Of a stretch of 64,000 bases of DNA, positions 57,601-64,000 are shown in pieces. The notes beneath the pieces were generated by a model. The model was not told the origin of the DNA and did not search any database. It saw only the letters and a list, made by a program, of their open reading frames with translations. Each line of letters opens with the position of its first letter. Positions within the stretch are counted from its first letter, which is position 1. Location of the stretch: NCBI GenBank assembly GCA_018136815.1, contig CM030931.1, positions 3,339,801 to 3,403,800 of the forward strand, read 5' to 3'. Made by a program: the position numbers and the translations under genes. Source of the DNA: Isochrysis galbana (lineage: Eukaryota > Haptophyta > Isochrysidales > Isochrysidaceae).

Positions 57601-59255
57601 CGGAGGATGCAAACGGCCGTGTGTCCGGCGCTGCGAAGGCATTGACGGCAGCCGGGGAGTCGCAGCCCATCGTTGACGCACCTCCAAGCTTGCAGTGGAC
57701 TGCTCAGATTGTCGCTCCCCCCGCGCGTAGTGGAGCGGAGCCCGGGCGCCTAGGAGACGCTGTGAAGGCTAAGCCACTAGTAGATGCGGCCGCGGCGACC
57801 TTCTCAACCATCGATGGCGAGGAAGGCGATTGCGGACGCCTCCGCCAGCGGGAGGAACCCCAATCGACATCCCATTTGAGGCTATGCGGGCTTCCATCTG
57901 CACACGGAGCTGCATCGGTCGTCAGCGCCACACAGCTAGCTGCAAGGAGGGCGAGTACAGCAAACGGCCCTTTCACCGATGCGCCGCCTCCATCGTCCTC
58001 AACGTGTGCCGACGAGCCGGGATACATTGAGCCCACAAGGCCGCTTGTTGAGTGCAGCGCAGCGGTGCTGTCGACGAGCAACGCATCCTGTTCCACAATC
58101 ACGAAGATCTCACAGACCACTACGAGCGACGGAGAGGCCCTCCAGCCAGCCGTGTCTTCCTGCAGTGGGTCGGCTGGCGATGTCGCTCCCTCCACATCCA
58201 CGTCCTCTGCCGTACCCATCGTAGACACTCGCACGACAGCTGCATCCGCGACCCCGCGAGGTGTGGCCCCTCGTGCGAAGGAGAAGCGGGCTGATGGTGC
58301 CGGTGCGAGTGCAACCATCAGGGTCGAGCTGTGTCGCACCCTGTTCGGCAACGCGGATGCGGAGCTCGCTGCCCACGACAGATCGGCTGATTGTACGGAA
58401 GGCGAACCGAAGGACGTCCAATCCACATGCGGCCAGCCCGAGTCGGCGGATGATGGGGCCGGGTCGGCTGAGTCGCCGATCACAGCGTGCGCGGGCGCGC
58501 GTTGCAACTTTGCCCACTCCGTCACCGAACTTGTTGCGACGCGTGGTAGGCGGAAGCCCACGGCTTCTCATGTCGCAGACCAGATGGCCCAGTGGCTGTA
58601 CGAAGCCGCGTCGGGAGGGCCGAATGGAGGTGGTAGTGCTTTGCTCGCTACACCGCGCACCGCCGAGGGCTTCAAGCAACTATATAAGTCCTTTTGCCAA
58701 GCGCGCAATCACGTGGCCCCCCCAATGTGGCGGCCCGTTATGATAATGATGGCACGCCATCGACTTCTTGTGGACGTTAAGCCAAAGGCGAAGTCACAGG
58801 ACGGTTGGGATTGGGGTCCTTTGCTGGTGGCAGTTGTGCCTCCCCAATTGCTGTCTACCTCAGCCAAGGAGCTGTCACGTGGAGGCGGCGGGGCTAGAGT
58901 CGAGGATGGTGCTGATGGCTCGCCGGAGGAGTCACCCCTGCCAGCTGGCACTGCTACAGTGCGCGCCGAATCTGCCATGGAGTTCCCCGACGGCTCGCTT
59001 GCTATGACTCCGATGGGGCATACCCGTTGCGACACGGGCCGTCTCGAACCAAGCGCACAGAACGATCCTTCCGCCGAGGGCGACACACTTGGACCAAGCA
59101 CACAGAACGATCCATCTACTGAGGGCGACTCCCCACCATGCGCCGGGTGCCAGCAATTGCTTCTTGGGGATGTGGTGGAGATGTGCGCGACGCCGACGGC
59201 GGAGACTGGGCCGACTGATGCAAATGCACGGTCGGTGGGCAACCGTCAATCGTGA
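54667..59255 (+). CDS. IRE1: IRE1-type ER stress sensor: kinase plus KEN endoribonuclease, two exons, 1451 aa
   Basis: Transmembrane unfolded-protein sensor. Exon 1 is 54667-55650, the intron 55651-55883 (GTGCGC...CCTCAG), exon 2 55884-59255, phase 0. Residues 1-284 are a short putative lumenal region, with the helix WAAATALAIVLFAVLARIV at ~287-306. Kinase: VLGSGSNGTVVLA, Lys in VAAKRML (~352), SHGDLKPSNIL (~482, a non-RD loop), SDFGFAS (~500), RGWCAPEML, DIFSLGCLVHAALCGSHPF. KEN RNase: HPLFWSASSRLRLFLDTSDA, then Tyr762, Arg775, Asn776 and His780 with the same spacing as the four catalytic residues of yeast and human IRE1 (Y, +13 R, +14 N, +18 H). Odd points: no signal peptide at the chosen ATG, so an upstream exon is likely; and ~630 residues follow KEN, low-complexity and then a compact block near 1270-1350 (ADQMAQWLYEAAS; MWRPVMIMMARHRLLVD). 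IRE1 proteins normally end at KEN. Confidence 0.9.
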
Positions 59256-59491
59256 GACGCCCTCAAGCTCGAGCGGTGAGAGAGAGCCGAGTGTCGTAAC
59301 ACCACATAGTAATGTTCTTTACTTGTATTGTGCCCGCTGTATCGGTAGAAGTGCTCTTTGACATGTTTTTTTGTTTTGATGACACGCACGGCATTTTGTG
59401 GAGATTTGTTTTTCATGGCACATGCGCATGCAAGGATCATCCATGTGCTGGCATATGTGCGCCGATGATTGGCAAGCCATAGCACGACTGT
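59256..59491. other. Downstream of IRE1; nothing identified
   Basis: Probably 3' UTR and flank of IRE1. Confidence 0.35.
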
Positions 59492-59956
59492 TGTATTCCT
59501 GCCCACTGCCACTGCCCATCTGAAGTTTATAGGCATGAATGAATATTTGTGTGTACGGTACGCGCTCACACCCACAGCTGAATAGTTCCCCCTGTTGCTA
59601 CTGACACACAGATTCGGATTCCCTTTAGCCTCAAGTCCAGGTTTGCATATTTTGGCCTCGAAATTCACGATTCGCTGCTGTATTGTTGTAGAGCGGGAAG
59701 TCGAGGTCATGCCTGTTTATTAAAGTTTATCACCTGAAACGAGGCAATAATAATAATAATAGCAAAAAAAATCGAATCGCAAATTTCGAGACCAAAATCT
59801 GCAAAACTGGAACCTGGGCTTGAGACCATGGGGAATCCGAAACTGTGTGTCTTGTGCGTCAGTAGCAACACGGGGGACTGTTCAATTGTAGGTAGTGGGC
59901 GCGTACCTTACACGAATAAATATTCATGCCTATAGCCTTCGGATGGGCAGGAATAC
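59492..59956. repeat. Large inverted repeat (arms ~190 bp, loop ~87 bp)
   Basis: The left arm is 59492-59682, the right arm 59770-59956. Shared blocks in inverse orientation include GTATTCCTGCCCA, TATAGGCATGAAT, GTTGCTACTGAC, CGGATTCCC and CTCGAAATT. The loop contains a TAA repeat and an A-run. The arms are diverged by scattered substitutions and small indels. A single-arm copy lies at 22900-23012. Likely a foldback or MITE-type element; transcribed, it would give a long hairpin RNA. Confidence 0.8.
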
Positions 59957-60570
59957 GGAATACAGAATACAACACAGGGTACAGGGTGTTGAATGTTGAT
60001 GGGCGACCGACCGACCGCCGCCAAAGTTCTCTATTCATCGGTGGGATGACTTCTAGGGCTAGGAGGATGGAGGCTGCCGAGGTGAGCGCCGAGGCTGAGC
60101 GTGATGCACGGTCGGGATTCGGGTTGAAGGTGAAGGTGGCGTGCATCTGGATGGAGGGCGGAGAGAGAGAGAGGAGGGGGCAATCGGCGGGGCTTGCGTG
60201 GGGGCTCGTGGGCTCGTGGGGAGGAGGGGGGAGGGGATTGCGAACGAGGGCGCGAGGGCGAAAGCGAAAGGAAGGCGAGCGAAAGGAATGCGAAAAAGCA
60301 GAATAAAGGGAAAGGGCACACGCCAGGAACCCCAGGCGGGGGGCAAGGGGTATGTGGTATGCTGTGTTTCACAGTCACTGCTGTGTTTCACTGTGTTTCG
60401 AGAGGGTTGTGACAGTTTCCTGTTTTGGAAGGAGGAAGAGGATTTTCACTATGTATGTGTTTAACTTTAACTTTAACATCTAGCATTTAGGATCTACGAT
60501 CTAGGATCTAGATCCTAGATTGGAAATACGGTATACGGTGCTGCTGCTGGGGCCTGCAAATACAAATACA

Positions 60571-60680
60571 GCCAAATAATACATATGTATTTGGCCTCCG
60601 GCCAAATACATTCCAAATACATTCGAGGCCTACAACTCAGGGGCGCGCTTCAAATACAGCCAAATACATATGTATTTGGC
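60571..60680. repeat. Pair of AT-rich perfect palindromes
   Basis: A 22-base perfect palindrome at 60659-60680 centred on CATATG, with CAAATA arms, and a near copy at 60571-60595 with one extra AT step. Both are followed by CTCCGGCCAAATAC or CTCTGGCCAAATAC. The unit has a spacing of about 88 bases and was probably duplicated. Confidence 0.8.
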
Positions 60681-61175
60681 CTCTGGCCAAATACGGTAAA
60701 TACGTATTTTCCCATCTAGGATCTGCTAGATCTAGATCTAGGGCGGTAACGTACAAGATGTGCTGCGCGGTGCGCCGCGTTCTCCTCCTCAAGCCATAGG
60801 GCGCCGCGCTGCGGCTTCCCTGTGATACGGCCGAAATGAAACAACAAAAAAATATGCTTCTGGTCTCCTAGGGAAAAAACACTGATCCTGCTGTGTTTCG
60901 TGTTTCGTGTTTCACATGCGTCGGATGTTGAAGTCTGTAGACTGTAGAGCAGTCTAATGGTTTTCTTTTCAGCAAGGGGCAGGAGGATGGGGAGGAAAGA
61001 TACCTTGGGGGGAGGAGCCACGGCCCGCCCGACGTGCCCGCCGCCCCCTCACGGAGAACGTCGAGGAGACGGGTGTAACTGAGCGGTCCGACGGGGCATT
61101 TCTCATCTCTCGTGCTCCGTGTATTCTCTTACACGAGGGGTATTTCGGAGGGATACGAGTCACTTTCCCGGGACG

Positions 61176-61177
<2 letters not shown>

Positions 61178-61255
<78 letters not shown>

Positions 61256-61272
61256 TCTGTCTCTCTCTCTCT
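61178..61272. repeat. (CT)n microsatellite
   Basis: CT units with three TTCT interruptions. Confidence 0.92.
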
Positions 61273-61610
61273 GAATCATGTCTACTCTGGAGTAGAGTAC
61301 TTAAGAGTAGAGTGGGAGTCACGAGTGAATCGGGGAGAGAGAGAGAAGAAGGGAGTATGTGTGGGCGCGGGAAAAGGGAGCGTGGGGGGGAAGGGCGGCG
61401 GGGGGGGTCGCGAGGGATTTCTTCTTCTTCTTCTTCTTCTCTCTCAGAGAGAAAAGACGCCGGTGAGAGGGGGAAGAACGAGAGGAAGGGGATGCCAAGC
61501 GGGAGGAGAGAGAGAGTGAGCAGGGAGAGAAGGAAGTGAGAGAGAGCGCGAGGAGGGACGAGGATGAAGAGAGAGACGGGGGGGGTAGGGAAGAATATAT
61601 GTCTGTGTAC

Positions 61611-61611
<1 letters not shown>

Positions 61612-61649
<38 letters not shown>
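61612..61649. repeat. (GA)n microsatellite
   Basis: About 19 GA units, 130 bases upstream of the ATG at 61777. Confidence 0.85.
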
Positions 61650-61650
<1 letters not shown>

Positions 61651-61776
61651 ATACTGGCCAAGGGAAAGAAGCGGAGATGCAGTCGATCCGACAAGATAAA
61701 ACGCCGTGGGTACGTGAAAGAACCGCGTTGAAGACCTAGGGGGAGGAGATAGGGGTGGGTGGGCGGAGCTGGGTCG

Positions 61777-62237
61777 ATGGCGCCCCGCCTTGCGCTTCTG
61801 CTGCTGGTGGCGGCGCACGCCTGGGCGGATCCGGTGTGCCGGCTGGACTCTCACGGTTCTCGGGTCTGGACGGCACCTTCCGAGCAGTGCCAGTCGTCGG
61901 GCAGCCAGAACTGCCCTGTCTTCAAGCACTTCAACTACGTGGTGAAGATTGACCGCTTTGTGCCTTATATGAAGGTCTGAGAGAGACTGAGGGGAATTGG
62001 CGCGCGAGGAAGGGGGGCGGGGGGGGGGGGGGGGGGGCATGGAGGCAGCGAACGCTAAGGGGGGGGGGCAAGAAGAAAAAAGTGAGAGGGGGAGGGGAGG
62101 GGTAAGAAGGGAAGGGGGGGGGGAAGGGAGAGGGGGGTGTAGGACGGAGAGTTGGACCATGGCCACACGTGAAGAATAGGGGGGAGGAGGGGGAGTGGAT
62201 TGCATCCCGCTTATGCGAGGGAGAGGGGCACTGAAGG

Positions 62238-62312
<75 letters not shown>

Positions 62313-64000
62313 CGCGCGCGCGCGCGAGGGGAGGGGGGAAGGGGTAGGAGGAGTGGAGGTGACTGCTGGGAGGTCAACCGGTATGAGGGGGTGCAGCTGA
62401 GTGCTGGCGAAATGCCAACGAAGTGTGTGGGGTCACGATCGGCTTCGGGGCCTACGCGGGGATAGCCAGCTGCGATGAGGGTGGACGCAGGATGGGGTGA
62501 TGCGGTGTGGTGGTGATGGAGCGCACTGTGCCTCATCAAATCTCTGGAGTCTACACAGGCAGCAAGAACGCGGAAACGAGGGCACACTCTCGAGGGAGTG
62601 ACGTACCCAGTAGGACTGAGCGGCGTTCACGCGGGTGCGGGGGGCAACCAAAAGAGACTGAGAGACGGGTGTTCCGTTCAAAGGAAAAGAGGGATACACG
62701 AGAGCGGGGACGCATGGTCCACCCGCACTTCGCTCGGTCCTCTCCCGCTGCCTCCCCGTCGAGCTCCCCCGAACCCTCCCGACCCTCACATGCACTGCAC
62801 GGTTGCGTGCGCAGGTCAAGATGAGCTGGCCGCCGGACCACTCGGAGATTACGCTCACGGACGTATGGGGCGGCGCAGTTGTGGGCTCGACAGCACACAC
62901 CCTTGAAATCGAGGCAGGGACCGACGACGACACGCACGGAGAGATCACTCTCGTCGGCACGGGTACGCTCTCNNNNNNNNNNNNNNNNNNNNNNNNNNNN
63001 NNNNNNNNNNNNNNNNNNNNNNNNNNNNNNNNNNNNNNNNNNNNNNNNNNNNNNNNNNNNNNNNNNNNNNNNGATGACGCCCGAGATCGACTGCACCCAG
63101 CAGGATGCCGAGCCGCCCGCGCCGCCACACATTCTTGAATGTGAGCTAGATGCTGAGTACAAGGTAGAGCATGCGTATGACAACGGCGGCTCCGCGCGCG
63201 GTGAGAATGCAAAGATCCATTTCTACAAGTGGGAGGACGACCGGTCCGTGCGGCTCGTCTTCCACGGGCAGCCGGAGATGCAGATCAAACACATAAACAA
63301 CGCGATGATCGAGGACAAGAAGGTCATCGGCTCCGACACAGTCTACTACCTTGACCTCTTCGAACAGTTCGATGCAGCGCATCCGAGCACACACGTTGTC
63401 TCGCTTGAGCTCAGCGAACCGACACATCACCCGCCGCATGTCATCTGCCGCCAGGCGCTGCCGCCCTCGCCGCCCCCCACCCCGCCCTCGCCGCCGCCGC
63501 CCAGCCCGCCCAGCCCGCCGCCGCCGCCCGTCGTGATTGCGGCGATGGACACTTGCCCGCTTGGCGGACGTGTCTCACAAGGCCACAGCCGGGTCGACAT
63601 CAACTCAGGCGAGGACATGATGCAAGTCATCGTAGCGCCGCAGATCTGGGATGAGAGCTACGTCGTCGTTGTGGCCGTCACTGGCACTAACCTCCAAGTC
63701 AGTCGGACGGTACGTCAGCCGAGTGCCGACGCACCCGGCCCCTCTCAAGCCGCGGCGATCCTCATCTCTCACCCGCCATAACCGCGCGCTGGCAGATGAA
63801 TGCCATCTTCGTCCAAAAGGACCAGCGCGGCCCGACCAACTACCTTCTCGAGTTCGACCTCCTCCCGTCGGTCGAGTCGAGGCCGTCCTTCAGCTTCAAT
63901 GTGCAAGGCCACAGCCCCGAACTCGTCTCCTTGACGTGCAGGTGCCGCTGCGCTGCCACAACCAGCCCTCGCTCCGGCCGCCCAGCCCCAGTTCGTGTCG
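61777..64000 (+). CDS. Secreted modular protein with proline-rich linker (partial, runs off window, contains gap)
   Basis: Exon 1 is 61777-61974, starting MAPRLALLLLVAAHAWADPV, a clear signal peptide. Exon 2 is 62815-62962, then a donor GTACGC and the N gap. Exon 3 starts inside the gap and runs to 63709; exon 4 is 63796-63942 with a likely donor (TGCAG|GTGCCG). Phases close at exons 1-2 and 3-4. Two similar beta-rich modules are seen: NYVVKIDRFVPYMKVKMSWP with ITLTDVWGGAVV, and KIHFYKWEDDRSVRLVFHG with DTVYYLDLFEQ. A (PSPPPPSPP) linker follows at ~63466-63530, typical of hydroxyproline-rich cell-wall proteins of algae, then a Cys-poor domain (RVDINSGEDMMQVIVAPQIW). The layout suggests a cell-surface or matrix protein; carbohydrate binding is possible but unproven. 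Confidence 0.7.
62241..62310 (+). repeat. (GT)n microsatellite in intron 1 of the secreted protein gene
   Basis: About 35 GT units followed by a short (GC)n run. Confidence 0.95.
62973..63072. other. 100-N assembly gap inside a gene
   Basis: Exactly 100 Ns starting ten bases into an intron of the secreted protein gene. Unlike the first gap, no duplicated sequence is seen across it. Confidence 0.95.

Larger units (their letters stand above)
59957..61776. other. Intergenic, repeat-rich; no gene seen
   Basis: Contains AT-rich palindromes (60571-60680), GATC-rich short repeats (60490-60520 and 60713-60742), a CT microsatellite (61178-61272) and GA runs before the next gene. Open frames at 60031-60391 and 61444-62205 are driven by composition only. 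Confidence 0.4.

Noticed and set aside
59800-59830. Possible tRNA B-box in GGAACCTGGGCTTGAGACC
   Set aside because: No acceptor, D or anticodon arms can be drawn; it belongs to the inverted repeat.

Overview
The window looks like nuclear DNA of a GC-rich unicellular eukaryote, most likely an alga. Protein-coding genes carry short GT-AG introns whose reading phases close exactly. There is an eukaryotic-type tRNA-Gln, an IRE1 stress sensor, a myosin-like gene, a secreted proline-rich modular protein of the kind common in algae, LTR and non-LTR retroelements, and long CT/GA, GT and ATT microsatellites. A haptophyte or similar alga is a guess; nothing here fixes the lineage. UAA, UAG and UGA all end host genes, so the genetic code appears standard.

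Layout. 1-19116: a Ty3/gypsy chromovirus-type LTR retrotransposon, apparently one element of about 13.3 kb. It is drawn almost twice because two contigs that both end inside it were joined through a 100-N gap at 8893-8992. It encodes a large Gag, an in-frame UAG, and a Pol with, in order, a phage-type cytosine DNA methyltransferase domain, aspartic protease, reverse transcriptase, RNase H, integrase and chromodomain. 19117-23500: repeat-rich DNA with an LTR plus gag fragment of a second LTR family on the minus strand, tRNA-Gln(CUG), a non-LTR retrotransposon zinc-finger remnant and MITE-like fragments. 23792-25063: an intronless gene of unknown function. 26168-26876: a solo LTR of the second family with an intact 5-bp target duplication. 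28053-28798: a type I signal peptidase. 29188-31609: decayed LINE and gag pieces and an ATT microsatellite. 32476-33331: a Cys-rich single-pass membrane protein. 34384-35125: a decayed chromodomain gene. 35905-40961: a divergent myosin-like protein with a degenerate motor. 41813-42431: a MITE-like element. 42943-43997: a possible chorein/VPS13-type N-terminus. 44844-50018: an 11-exon ankyrin-repeat gene. 52260-53042: a two-exon ankyrin gene. 54667-59255: IRE1 kinase/RNase. 59492-59956: a large hairpin-forming inverted repeat. 61777 to the end: a secreted modular protein, interrupted by a second 100-N gap.

The host genes do not form one pathway. IRE1 and the signal peptidase both belong to protein export and quality control, but nothing links them beyond lying in the same window. 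The most notable system is the retrotransposon: it carries both a DNA methyltransferase-like domain and a chromodomain, so it may write and read chromatin state. Its gag start codon lies inside its LTR, and Gag and Pol are separated only by one UAG in the same frame.
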